Shown here: positions 32,424-43,469 of the stretch, piece after piece
How the letters are laid out: each line of letters begins with the position of its first letter
Position numbering within the stretch: the stretch's first letter is position 1
Assembly: GCA_030279155.1 (NCBI GenBank)
Contig: CM059037.1
Coordinates: forward strand, 49,805,266 to 49,869,265
Length of the DNA: 64,000 nt
Reading direction: 5' to 3'
Source of the DNA: Forsythia viridissima
Lineage: Eukaryota; Streptophyta; Magnoliopsida; Lamiales; Oleaceae
Notes under the pieces: generated by a model
What the model was told of the DNA's origin: nothing
Databases searched by the model: none
The model's input: the letters and a program-made list of their open reading frames with translations, nothing else
Translations under genes and position numbers: made by a program

Positions 32424-32831
32424 TCAACCATTCTTAGATTTCTTCTTCTGTTCTGACGATTCAAGAAGCTCTTCCAAAACTCTATCATCCAAACATTCCA
32501 ACTCAATTTTCTCTTGTCCTGCTGCAGATGAAAATGTAGGATTATAAGGAGGAATAGAGAGTTGAGAGTAGTACTCATTTGGGAAATTCAATATTGCAAG
32601 ATGACCCTTAAACCTAAAGGCAGCACGGTCATAAGCCCTAGCCGCGGCCTCGGGATTATCGAATGTTCCGAGCCACAAGCGCGCTCCCTGCCTCGAGGGA
32701 TCGCGTATTTCGGCTGCAAACTTCCCCCAAGGCCGCCTCCGGACACCCCGGTACCGGACTTCCTCTTTGCCTTTCTCTTCCCTTTCTTGCATTGCCTTAC
32801 CTGATTTTGAACTAGAAGAACTTCCTTCCAT
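32424..32831 (-). CDS. AP2/ERF transcription factor, group IX (ERF14-like)
   Basis: This encodes a complete, intron-free 135-residue protein. The frame is open five codons further upstream but the only ATG is at 32831..32829, giving MEGSSSSSKSGK. The AP2/ERF domain lies at residues 27-84 with YRGVRRRPWGKFAAEIRD (A39 and D44, the ERF signature), WLGTF and RAYDRAA. The C-terminal motif IELECLDDRVLEELLESSEQ (109-128) is the EDLL-type element in a variant form: the usual F/Y positions before LDD are Leu-Glu-Cys here, while LDDRVLEELL is kept. A basic tail KKKSKNG follows. Such proteins bind GCC boxes in ethylene and defence responses. It is 57% or so similar in layout to the ERF at 22942..23331 and points the opposite way, so the two probably derive from an old local duplication. 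Confidence 0.94.
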   Translation of the reverse strand: MEGSSSSSKSGKAMQEREEKGKEEVRYRGVRRRPWGKFAAEIRDPSRQGARLWLGTFDNPEAAARAYDRAAFRFKGHLAILNFPNEYYSQLSIPPYNPTFSSAAGQEKIELECLDDRVLEELLESSEQKKKSKNG

Positions 32832-32942
32832 TTTCTTGATGTTCAAGCTGTGTTAAATTTGTATCGTTTTTGGTAGTTCAAATTTGGTGGCAGAGAAAAG
32901 TTTGTGAATTGACGGTTTAACTTCCATATTATGGACATGGGA

Positions 32943-32950
32943 CATATATA
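32943..32950 (-). promoter_or_regulatory. Candidate TATA box for the minus-strand ERF gene
   Basis: TATATATG on the minus strand lies about 112-119 bases before the start codon. A second TATA-like block (TATTTATATATAAC) lies at about 32974..32987. An AC dinucleotide run (32990..33001) is immediately upstream of that. Which is used cannot be told from sequence. Confidence 0.35.
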
Positions 32951-34368
32951 CAAGGTTGATGACGGTTGCAAATAGTTATATATAAATAGACACACACACA
33001 CATACTTGCTAGGAAGTTTCATCAAAGATTTGGACTGTTAAGGACGAATCGAATGTGATATTAAAAGGGACTCCGAAACTATTTTCTCTGCTAAGAATTG
33101 TATCCAATACAGCGTATGAAATTTTACTTTTAAAGAAAAAAAGATTTTGTAACCCTACAAGGCAGTAAGAAAAAGAAAAAAATTCCTCTTAAGAGTTGTG
33201 CTTTGACTCTATTCTTCTTTATATTCCATTTAGGACCCTTTTTACACGATCAAATCATATCGAAAACGGAGTCTAAAAATAAGTTAAAATTTACTTTCTA
33301 CCCAAAGTTTGATAGCAAGTTGAATCTCAACCTCTAAAAATGAACAAGTTAATCTCAACCTTTTGTTACTATCCAGTCTAGTTGATCAAAGTAATTGTGT
33401 TGTCACGTAGTCTTCACATATCCAATTTTATGATGTTGGATTTTGCTTTTCAACTTAGGTTGATGTCTATAAATTTGATATGGGATTTGTTATGAGGCTA
33501 ACGTGACAATTTAACAAAGATTTGAATGATTTTCCGTCGCTGGAACTAAATATTTATGTTAAAGATCTAGAACCAACTTGTTATTAGAGTAATAAGTTGA
33601 AAACCAATGATGCAATGTTTTTAAACTATAGCTTAAAAGTAACTTCTTCCTTTTGTCACCTTCACTGTTTATCGATTTATTACATGATATTGGAGAAAAA
33701 GTAGAAGGGAGATGAAAAGTAAAAATTGAATTTTGTTACTCTTAAAAAAATAATAATTATTCTTTCACCTGAACTTTATTAATCATATCTGGTGCATGCA
33801 TAATTTGGTTAATGAAATATTTTATTAATTACTTTATTATCGTCAAAAAGAATACATTCAAATGTTGAAAGCAATGACGTGACATCTCATCGATTTCTTG
33901 TGCCTTGAATGCAGTTTGACCACACTGAAAAAAGGCAAACGAAAAGTCATATAAAAAAATAAAAAAAGATGTTAGTCACTAAGGTAGTATGCTAACACAA
34001 ATATAGCAATATTATTTATTACAACTGGCGATCATCAAATATTGATTTTTAGTCTATATAGTATTAAATGATAGTGTAAAACAAAGAAATCTCATTTTTA
34101 TTCTTAATCCTATCTTTGAAATGTGAACTTAATTTAAGATTCGCTTTTTAAAATTTTCCTTTGAAATATATCAAAATTAATAGAGAACAACAATTTCTGA
34201 TTGTCAATTAGAACATATTTTAGTATTTAAGAAAAATTGATTATAAAAAAATTTGTACCGTTTGACAACAGATTTTGAAAAACAGCAAAAGTTCTACATT
34301 TAGCATCTTCAATTATCTAAAATCAAAATACTAATTTTAACCTTAATTAATAAAAATAATTCATTTTC

Positions 34369-34878
34369 TACTATATGGACTATGTTTTTATTTTGTAACT
34401 TAATTTTTTTTGATCATTTTAATACATATTAACTTTTTTTGCATTTTAAAATAACTATAATGAATATATTGCATTAGAAAATATTTGATAATATTATATA
34501 TTGTTACAAAAGTAAAAATAAATTTTACAAATACTACCAACAATAATAATAACAATAATACAAAAAATTATTATAATTAATGTCCATTTTATTAATTGTA
34601 TAGATGCACATCAATAAATCATTGCGTTAAAATCTTGATTTTGAAATATACATCACTTTGAAATAAAAATATATCAAACATGTTTGGGAGTACTTATAAG
34701 TTTTTATAAGTTGGTCAAATATTATTTTTATCTACACATTTTGTATAATGGATTGCTTAAAATCTACAAAAAATTTTACCAAGCAAGCACTAAATTGATT
34801 CTTCACGCAATCAAATTTTTTTTTCCAATACAACAAAAGTTGAATCTTTTTAAATCATAGCAATACCAAATCAAGTTT
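34369..34878 (+). repeat. Dispersed repeat R, copy 1, interrupted by a MITE
   Basis: This segment aligns in the same orientation with 53522..53907. Shared phrases in order are CTATG-TTTTATTTTGTAA, CATTTTAAAATAACTATAATGAAT, AAATAAATTTTACAA, an ATAATAATAA run, TTATTATAATTAATGTC, CAATAAATCA and AGCAATACCAAATCAAG. The only large difference is an extra 110 bases at 34681..34790, which is the MITE. Confidence 0.65.
34681..34790. mobile_element. Short dispersed MITE-like repeat, copy 5, with an empty site elsewhere
   Basis: This 110-bp insert has the family phrases AAGTTGGTCAAATATTATTTTTATCTACACA and CTTAAAATCTACAAAAAA with loosely inverted ends (TGTTTGGGAGTA / GTGCTTGCTTGGTAAA). Copy 2 of repeat R at 53820/53821 lacks it, which gives a natural empty-site comparison and supports this repeat being a transposable element. 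Confidence 0.65.
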
Positions 34879-35700
34879 GAATGTAGAATACTGACAAACT
34901 TAAAATTTGAAATTAAATGATGAATAATTGAAAAATCTAAAAGAAGAATATAAGAAGCTACTATTTTGCTATTTCTCAAAATTTGTTGTCAGATGGTGTA
35001 GATTATCGCATTATTAATTTTTCTAAATTTAGTAAGATCATCTTTAACAGACTCTTTAAACATAATGTTATGTTTTTTTTTTTTTTTAGAGAACCAACTA
35101 TTGAAATTATGTTATAAGAGACTCCAAATTAACTTTTTAAAATAGAGAATGATTTTGACTCTCCAAATTTAGAGCGCAAAGTCCATTCTCTATAATTAAA
35201 TGAATTCAAAGAATTTCAATTTGGGTAAATTACATCCACAGTCCTCATTCTTTTAGCCTTTATAACAATATCATCTCAATTCAATTTTATTAGCAGATAT
35301 CGTCCTCATCATTTCATTATTTCGTACAGATGATTTTCAAATGGTCATTTTTTACTATTTTGTCCATTAGCTTAAATAAATTAAAATAAAAAAAAATAAT
35401 GAAAAATTGCAATTAGGAACTCTAACATTTTCAAAAATTCAAATAAATCCTAAATTTTTTATTTTTACAAAATTTCACTTAAAATAATAAAAAAATATGA
35501 CATCACGTCCAAAAGTTTTAATTATATTCATCAAAATGATCTTTGGAGTCTGGACATATTTCGTCCAGAGGCCTGTTAATTGACAAAAATTCAAACTCGT
35601 GATTTAAATTTGACCTATTTAACAAGAACAAAATAGTCTATTACATTCTATTATTTAAAGTAATTTTCAAAAAAAAAAAAATTAAAATAAGAAAAGAAAA

Positions 35701-35754
35701 CCACCGCCTCCGCCGCCGCTGCCGCCGCCGCCACCACCACCACCACCACCACCA
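35701..35754. repeat. CCG/CCA trinucleotide repeat
   Basis: The run begins CCACCGCCTCCGCCG and continues as CCACCACCA to about 35754. It lies just inside the left arm of MULE C, in the same relative place as the CCCCA tracts of MULEs A and B. Confidence 0.85.
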
Positions 35755-36082
35755 TTCCTCCCAACAATTTCAACCGAAATCCAACAATTTCAACCGAAAT
35801 CCCCCCGGTTGTGACTGTTGGAGTGGGGGTTTAGTGGAGGTGGAGTGGAGAATATGATGTTTTTCGTTTCTTTTTGTAATCTTTTCTTTTTTCCTTTTTT
35901 TTTTTTAAATTTTTAAAAATAAAAAATTTATGATTTATTTCACTTTAAAAAAAGTTAGGACCTCAATGAAAATTTTTCATTTTGTTTTTCATTTTATTTG
36001 TTTTAAGTCAGGAGAAAAATTGTTTAAAAAACCATTTGTGCGAATTAATGAAAAGATAATGATGATATCTGCAAATAAAATT

Positions 36083-36493
36083 TGACAACGGGGCAGATTC
36101 GGATCAGATCGACTTAATTCGTATCAGTCCCGCAATAATTCTAGGAGATCCAAATCCACCATTTCTCAAGTCGGAGCAGATCAAAGCAGTGATCCATAGA
36201 CTGATATGTGAATTTTTTTTTTGTCAATTGTTATTAAAAAAATTAAATAAACATTGAAACAAACTTTACTACTTTCATTCTTCTTTATTTTTTTTTTCTC
36301 CCTTCTTTTCTATTCTTTCAAATGGGGCCAATCGGATTGGGGTACACATGATCCGATTCGCCCCACGATCCGTCCCAGATCACTAAAACGAGTTCCGAAC
36401 TATCTCGCTGATCTGCGGATCAGAAATTTTTTGCTCCACTCGGAGTGGGTATCCATCGGATTTGGGGCGAATCAGTTATTTTTGTCATCCCTA
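36083..36493. mobile_element. hAT-type MITE (family 1, copy 2), nested in MULE C
   Basis: This element of about 411 bp is colinear with 9268..9668. It shares GGATCAGATCGACTTAATTCG, the T-rich centre, CAAATGGGG, ACATGATCCGATTCGC and the end TTTTTGTCATCCCTA. The left terminus is eroded, so I could not confirm an 8-bp duplication. Its insertion splits a block of the right arm of MULE C that is continuous in the left arm. Confidence 0.75.
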
Positions 36494-36756
36494 TGAATAA
36501 TATTATTACAAAGCTGAAAAAATGAAGACTGTGAATATTCATTTCAATTCCAATACACATATGTTGACTAAATTAAATAATATATAAAATAAAATAGATG
36601 AAAATTATATAATAATTATGAATGAAGCAAGTAAAAATAAAATATAGAAAAAAATAATAAATACTTATTGAGAAAAGTAAAATGAAGTGTTAAAAATAAA
36701 GATACTGTTGGAATACTTTAAAAAATTCAGTTCCTAAATTTGTGTATACTCTCTAA

Positions 36757-37251
36757 GGGTCCGCTTGGCATATTGGCCAATGGTTAAAGGTTGGTGAAAT
36801 TGATGTCTAGATAGACTTTTATTCGGATAATAATTTAAACAAAAGATGATGATAAATTTTGTCATCGGAAAGAGAATGACAATTTTTTTTAATCGAATAA
36901 AGATTTACTTAGTTTTGTTAAAAGACGAACATACTTTTTATAATATAGAACAAATATATTTTTGAACATTCATACTCTAAGATAATCAGCATTGTCCACC
37001 GCCATCACCCGCTGCCGCTTCTGCTCTCCGTCACTCCATCTTTTTTTTTTTTTTTTTTGTAGTTTTTTTATTTACTTTTTTTCGTTTAATTAAGAATAAT
37101 GGTAGAATTGTCTTTTTTACGAAAAATTGACTTTTTCCATTCTTATATCTAACTGAACCAAACAGGATAATGATAAACATGTTATCAATATACTATTGTC
37201 TAGCTATATTTTATCAAAATAAACAGTTTTATCCATAAACCAAACAAGTCC
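36757..37251. mobile_element. PIF/Harbinger-like element, 495 bp, nested
   Basis: The ends GGGTCCGCTTGG and, inverted, GGACTTGTTTGG are flanked by TAA on both sides (36754..36756 and 37252..37254). The termini and 3-bp duplication are those of Tourist-type MITEs. It lies in the right part of the host MITE 35036..37301, separate from MULE C. Confidence 0.7.
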
Positions 37252-37372
37252 TAAAATGCAAAAGATATTCTTTATAAATACAAAGTCTATTGGAGATGCT
37301 CTAAACACCTAAATTAACGGTAACTTATTTGAAAATAAGAAATTAAGCTCTAAAACCAATCTCAAACCAACT

Positions 37373-37555
37373 TAAGGCCCCATTTGTTTTTAATTAAAAT
37401 TTTATTAAAAAACTAAAGTTAAAGTTAACAATTAATTTTAACTACACATTTCATAGGCCCACAACTTTTTAACTACATATTTTATCAGCTTTTATCAACT
37501 TTTCTAAAAAATATGATTTTAATCAAAATCAAACATACTTTTAAACCTACTCTTT
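37373..37555. repeat. MITE-like repeat with CACATTTTATAGGACCCAC core, copy 2
   Basis: It starts near TTAAGGCCCCATTTG and ends near CAAACATACTTTTAA. Its inverted ends are of the type GTTTTTAATTAAAATTTTAT / GTTTGATTTTGATTAAAATC. The core CACATTTCATAGGCCCACAA and TTTATCAACTTTTCTAAAAA matches the copies at 27489 and 60727. Confidence 0.55.
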
Positions 37556-38879
37556 CTAGCGATTTTTCCTTAACTCCTCTATCATGCAATAAAAAATATA
37601 TCTTAGATACAGAAAGTCAAATTAACAGAAATATTATAAACCAGTATTTTTGAAATTTTTTTAAATACATTAATTCATCAAACAAACCCAAAATGGTAAA
37701 ACATGATGTTTAGTCGAGAAGTATCTTTTTTTAAACAGACGTTTTCAGTTTATTACATTCTCAGTTTCAACCGTAAATTACTAATTATTATTAATTAATT
37801 AATATAGAAATATGTTGACATTTATTTTACAAAATATTTCTATAATGTTTGTCACACAAATACATATATCTCTGGTCAATCAGATCTTATATGAATCCAA
37901 TCTGAGGTAATTGGATTTGGATAATCGAATCTAGTCCTTAATCCACATCCGAACAAAAATAAATGATAATTTTTGGAATGGATTCGAATATAGACCCAGA
38001 CCAGTCCATTGACAGGTCTAATTATTTTTAATTGATCACAAAGTTAAGAATATAAGTATATAACCATTGAAAAGTGAGTTTTATTTATTCCTTGTTAATA
38101 AATCGTTATGCATACGAACTATATATAAATTATATTCGTTTCTTAAGTTTCAAGCTGAACTCTCACACGTTTTCAACACGAGATTTTTGGAACTTGACAA
38201 CATAGTGTGGAAATATTGACTCATGCCGAGGATTGATAATATTTATTTTAGGTTAATTAATGATCTTAGTACGAATAAAACATAATTTATAAAGAGTATA
38301 AGAATAAAAAAGAGTTAAAAATAAATATTTTTGTAACATATATTAATGAAATACTATATTGAGTTATTGGGTTGTTAAAATTGAAATAAATAAATATTTT
38401 GACAAAAAAATGGAAAAATCCTTTAAAAAAAAAAAATGATCGAAAAGTGAAATGGATTAGTAGTCACGATAGTGTAAATGCTGGAACATATCATCTAAAG
38501 ATACCCAATGTAAAAAGTTCTCTTTGATAATCATATTCTTAGTCCATTGTGGCTGGGGCAGATTTAGGGGGGATAATTTAGTATAATTTTTTTTTTTTTT
38601 TAAATAATAGTTCGATCTTGAAGTGCAAAATTTTTTTTTTTTTTAATTCTTGGAATATGAAAGTGTGGAGTTATTTAAGGGTCTAAATATATTAAAACAT
38701 TTATTTAAAAATTTCTCACACATGCATACTACATTTCATATTTTCTATCTACAAAAGTTAGAATACATTGGGCAATAGAAAGGTGTTCTTTTTGTTGAGC
38801 TTTGATATCATCATCTAGTGCAAAAGGGATTGAAGTAAACAATACTTCAGTTGGACTCTTGTGTCATGAAAGGGATAAG
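37556..38879. other. AT-rich intergenic spacer left of the retrotransposons
   Basis: No gene is recognised. T-rich tracts lie near 38588..38601 and 38632..38644. The part after about 38760 may be the 5' LTR of the older copia element, but no boundary is visible. Confidence 0.4.
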
Positions 38880-38971
38880 TCAAGAGACTAATTGTTGCGC
38901 TGGTGATTGAACACTTTTAATACTGCAGAAGGTTTGAATCTCTTTAAAGAGAGCAAAATTTATGTTCCTCC
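38880..38971 (+). mobile_element. Left remnant (LTR end/leader) of the older copia element
   Basis: The text from about 38880 (AAGAGACTAATTGTTGCGCTGG, AATACTGCAGAAGGTTTGAATC, AGAGAGCAAAATTTATG) reads straight into AACCCAATTGAG at 46486 if the younger element and one copy of CCTCC are removed. This continuity makes it the left part of the old copia element that resumes at 46481. Confidence 0.5.
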
Positions 38972-39451
38972 TGTAAGAATTAATGTCCAAGGTCCAATTA
39001 GTTGGGTCGGATTTAATTATTTATTGGACCAAAAATTAATTAATTGGGCTCATTTGTTGATGGGTTCTAGTTTGACTAGAACTAGGGCTAGGGTTAGCCC
39101 TACCTATAAATACAAAGGCCACGACATATTAAATTATAAGTTGATTTTCATTACTTGCTAGCACAAGAAAAAGACAGCCAAATATAATTACTCCCAAAAG
39201 ATTTTGCTTTCATCTGTTCTTGATCGTGGAAGTCCATATCTGTTCTTGCTGTGTGGATTACCATTGGAGGCTGGACAATTGGACAGCTGTGGTATTGAAG
39301 ATCGCACATTCATCTAATCAGAAATCAAATTTTACGATATTCATCAAAGGTAAACTTCTATCACGAATTCTATCTAAGTACAAGGTTGATATGGCTTAAA
39401 GGAATTGAATATTTAATTTACGCTATACATGTATACTTCAATTTCCTAACA
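38972..39451 (+). repeat. 5' LTR of the copia element
   Basis: It begins TGTAAGAATTAATG and ends TTTCCTAACA (TG...CA). A TATAAATA box at 39105..39112 is the likely U3 promoter. The repeat is matched by 46004..46480. Confidence 0.93.
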
Positions 39452-39452
39452 G

Positions 39453-39463
39453 TGGTATCAGAG
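39453..39463 (+). promoter_or_regulatory. Primer binding site, initiator Met-tRNA
   Basis: TGGTATCAGAG starts two bases after the 5' LTR. It is complementary to the 3' end of plant initiator methionine tRNA, the usual copia primer. Confidence 0.9.
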
Positions 39464-41564
39464 TCTACTTTGTTACTTGTTAGAGTTCGTTATACTGTCT
39501 TGATGAATTGAACAATAATTGTTATTGGTTTATTAATCTAATTTGAGTTTTGACAAAATATAAAATTTTGAATTTTGAAACAAAAATCTGAAATTGGATT
39601 TTAGATTTTAATTTTTATTTGGAACGGATCTTTTTGACAAGGTGGTTGTAGGCGGCGATAGAAAATCGACCGTCGTAGGTGCAGGTTTGCTGCCTTGCGA
39701 AAGCAGCGAATAGTCGCTGCCGCTGATTTTGAGGCACCGCTGATTTCGCGACGGAACAACTATAGGCCGCTACTGGAAATAGCAGCGGCGACGACTCCCT
39801 TTTTCAAACAGAAGATTTTGCTATTGTTAGACGACAAACGGCGGTGGCCGCCGGTGTCTAACACCGGCGTGACCACCGCCGGTTGATTTTTTGCACAAAC
39901 GGCGCCGCCTTGCTTTAGGGTTTTACCTTCTGCCATTTTCTGCTTTCTGTTGATTGTAGAAGAGGGGGGCTCTTGTGCAATTTTTGAAATTGCATAAGAA
40001 GCTTCCTAATTTCAAAAGAAAAGAAAAAGGGTCTCTTTGCAATTTACAAAATTGCATGAGAAGGCCATTGTTTTAAAAATTGAGAGAAGGGTTTTTTTTT
40101 GTGTAATTTGTGAAATTGCGTTGAAGGACCACTGTTTTAAATTTTTAAGGATTGACCGTGCAGTTTTATAAATTACACATCAAGTCCTCAAACTTTAAAA
40201 TGAAAAATTAAGGTCTTAAATATAATTTTAATTTTTTTGGAAAATTGTAAATATTAATTCTTTTAATGTTGGTCAAATATTCAAAATTATTTAAAATCTT
40301 TTTTAATTCATATTTTAAATTTTTGACCAGATTAAATTTTGACTTTACTTTATAAAATTACAATTTTGACCTTATACAAATTTTATCTTCAATTAGAGTG
40401 TGATTTTAAATTGAGAGATAAAATAAATTTTGAAAAATCCACTTTTGAATAAAATTAATTGGTTAATTGGATTAATTGATTAATTTTGTTGTTGAAAAAC
40501 TAAGTAATTGTTTAATTCCGTCTAATCCGTTCTAAAGTGTCTAAAATGTTTAGACTTATATTGTCAAAGCTGCAAATTTAAAAATTAATATACTTTTAAT
40601 ATTATATATTAAAATGGATGTTTAGTGGATGATTATGGACTCTACCCATGTAATTGGTTGTATGGTTAATTATTCGTTGATTGTTGGTTGGGCCTGCATG
40701 CCTACTATTTAACTAAATGGGCCTGCGAGGCTATTTTTTATTTAATTAGATTTTCAAGCCATTTAATTTTTTATGGGCCTGCGTGTCCATTAATATGGGA
40801 CTGCGTGCCAACTAGTATAGGATACAGGTTGCAGCAGGAGATGGAGATGATTGTATTTAGCATTCGATGAACAAATACAACGTCCCTTAGAAATTAACCG
40901 ACTAGCTAATCTTCCTTTTGGCTCAGGAAGATTAGATAGATAAAGTCCATAATCATCCACAGTTATTATTATGTATGATTGATTGTATATTGGATGTTGG
41001 TTAATATACATAAATATAATGAGACAAATCCCTCTTTATCAAAAATATTAAATTCATATTAAATGGTTAATACAACGTGCTTTCCATTGTTATAGTGAAA
41101 AACCAGAGTCCATTATCGATGTTAGTTTGTTGAGTCACTCAAGGCTACTCGCTCATGGATATGTTTATCACTATGAAACATTTGATGTCTCTGAACAATG
41201 GGTCAAATTTAATTAAATTTTTATTTTTTGTTGAGTCACTCAAAGAAATAGAATTTTAGGGGTACAATTAAATAATGTGTGCGACAATAAGTTGTCTACT
41301 TGATGATTTAGGAGTCACATAGAGATGTGATTGATAAAAGTATCTATCTGGATGTTTTATTAGGATTTGTTGAGTCACTCAAGGTTCTAATAAAACAAAA
41401 GGGATCCTAGCCCACTGAGAATCTAACCGGTTCTATTGATTAATGTTTGAGAGTCATTAATTCAATTTAAACAGTGGGAGTATAATTAATTTAATATAAG
41501 TCTATGTTAAATTAATTTTATACATTTAATTAATTGTTCTATCCTATTATTTAATTGTTGAATA

Positions 41565-42320
41565 ATGAGTAACCATATGAGTTTGAGAGGCATATTGGAT
41601 GCCAACAAACATACCGGACCAAATTTTTGGACTGGCACCGCAATTTGAGAACTGTTCTCAAGCATGAAAAGAAAATTTGGATATGTCATTGAGCAGCCAA
41701 TGCTGGAAGTTCCTACTGAGGAGGCTATACCGGAGAACATGCAGACTTACAATAAACACATTGATGAGAATAACACTGCATCATGTGATGCATGCAATAT
41801 GTCATATGAGTTAGAAAAGCTGCACGAGGGTATGGATGTATATACTAATATATATCATTTCAAGTAGTTGAATGATAAAAATTCACGGATTGAACAATAT
41901 GAGACATTCAAAAGGTTATGAAGAGGTATGATGGTAAAAAGATTTCAGTCAGTGCTCATGTACTGAAGATAATTGGTTATATTGAAAAAAAATTAAACCA
42001 GTTGAGTTTTATCATGGACCACAAGTTAAGTGTTGACTTAGTTATGCAGTCCCCACCTAATAACTTTTCGTAATTTATTATGAATTTTAACATGAATAAG
42101 ATTCAATATACCCTACTCGAGCTGCAAAACATGCTGAAAACTATTGAGCCCATGAGAATGGGAAAACTTTGGCCATATACACCTCTAAGGAAAGTAAGAA
42201 AAAATCCAAATGGCCTTTCAAAAATGATCCAAGGCCAAATATACTGAAAAACAGTTAAAGCAAACAAAGACAAATCCAAGTCTGATAATCCGTGTTTTCA
42301 ATGTGAAAACAAATAGCATT
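41565..42320 (+). pseudogene. gag: Copia gag remnant
   Basis: From an ATG at 41565 the text reads SLRGILDANKHTGPNF, then after a frameshift LDWHRNLRTVLKHEK, then FGYVIEQPMLEVPTEEA and ELEKLHEGMD, typical of copia gag proteins. Further on, MNKIQYTLLELQNMLKT is followed by a broken zinc knuckle at about 42292..42335 (CFQC...H, with the last Cys replaced). Several stops and frameshifts make it non-functional. Confidence 0.8.
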
Positions 42321-42359
42321 AGAAGAGAAACTACAAGGCATAAAAGAGATAAAACTAAA

Positions 42360-43032
42360 AGACTTGTATCTTTGGCATTGCATACTTGGTCATATAAATA
42401 AAATAAAAAACGCATAACCAAGTTACATAAAGATGTATATGGGTTCAAATGATTATGAATCATTTGATAAGTGTGGATCATGCCCGTTGGGCTAAATGAC
42501 CTAGACACTCTTTTTGGAAAAATGAGTCAAAGTTGAAGACATTTTTGGTCTTATACATACTGATGTATATGGACAAATGTATACAGGTGCTAGAGGTGGC
42601 TTTTCTTACTTCATCACGTTTACAGATGACCATTCTAGATATGGTTTCATCTATTTGATGAAATTCAAGTATGAAGCCTTTGAAAAGTTCAAAGAATTTA
42701 AGCAAGAAGTAGAAAGGCAAACCGGAAAAAATATTCTAACACTTAGATTTGATCGGGGTGGAGAATATTTGAAGGGTGAGTTTTTAGACTATTTAAAAGA
42801 GAATGTGATTCTCTCACAATGGACTTCACCGTATACATCAACACAAAATGGTGTATCTGAAAGCAGAAACCAAACCTTATTTGATATGGTGCGATCAATT
42901 GTGAGTCGCTCAATTCTTCCAAAATCTTTTTGGAGATGTGCGCTTAACACTACATGTTATACACTAAACCGTGTCCTATCTAAATCGGTCAATAAAACTC
43001 CATACGAGTTATGGAAATGGAAAAAGACCTAA
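42360..43032 (+). pseudogene. Copia pre-integrase and integrase core (integrase frame partly open)
   Basis: A GAG-pre-integrase block (LWHCILGH, then NKKRITKLHKD) begins only about 40 bases after the zinc knuckle remains. There is no space for the aspartic protease that normally lies between, so that region was deleted. The integrase core is open from about 42540 to 43032. It keeps the catalytic residues: D in LIHTD, D in LRFDRGGEY and E in GVSESRN, with FTDDHSRYG and PKSFW also present. A stop ends the frame soon after YELWKWKK. Confidence 0.85.
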
Positions 43033-43469
43033 TCTTTCATACATGAAGGTTTAGATATGCGACGCTTATGTGAAGCGTGTTGAATCAGATAAGTTATGAG
43101 TTAAATCTGAAAAATATTTATTAGTGGGGTATCCAAAAGAAAATGTTGGATACTATTTCTACAATCCTATCGAGATGAAGGTCATAATATCGAAACTTGA
43201 TGTATTCTTAGAGAAGACGGTGTGAGCAAAGTAGATCTTGAAGAGGTTCAAGAAACTACAAATAAAATTGACCAATTAGATGTTCCAATGGCTGAGCTTG
43301 CATATGATGAAGCACAAATTGAGAAAGTGGGAACCACCAGTTCCCAAAAACATACCAGCATAAGTTGAGAAGAGTCATTCATTTTTTTCTGAGATACGAT
43401 CTCTTGATTACTAGTAATGTATTACTAATCGAGTAAGATGAACTTACTACTTACATAGAATCGAAGTCA

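Larger units (their letters stand above)
33003..35032. other. AT-rich intergenic spacer with repeats
   Basis: No gene is recognised. The right part carries a repeat shared with 53522..53907 and a MITE inserted in it (both listed separately). The rest is unremarkable AT-rich DNA. Confidence 0.5.
35222..36540. mobile_element. Mutator-like element C, inserted in the MITE and itself interrupted
   Basis: This element is flanked by a perfect 9-bp duplication, ATTTCAATT (35213..35221 and 36541..36549). The left arm starts TGGGTAAATTACATCCACAGTC. The right arm, read inward, starts GAATATTCACAGTC and continues in parallel through ATTTGCAGATATCATC and TCATAAATTTTTTATTTTT. The right arm is split by a hAT MITE (about 36083..36493). 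Together the arms exceed 230 bases each. A CCG/CCA microsatellite (35701..35754) and a tandem 20-mer (CAACAATTTCAACCGAAATC, 35764..35803) lie in the interior. No cargo gene is recognised. Confidence 0.8.
35036..37301. mobile_element. PIF/Harbinger-like MITE (GAGCATCTCCAA family, copy 2), host of a nest
   Basis: The ends GATCATCTTTAACAGACT and, inverted, GAGCATCTCCAATAGACT match, and TAA flanks both sides (35033..35035 and 37302..37304). The span is 2266 bp. Subtracting the two inserted elements and their target duplications (35222..36549 and 36757..37254) leaves about 440 bp, close to the 410-415 bp of the family copies at 24581 and 62797. This size agreement supports the reconstruction. Confidence 0.72.

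Noticed and set aside
42577..43032. A stand-alone host integrase-like gene
   Set aside because: It is the integrase core of the copia element bounded by LTRs, with flanking domains in order.
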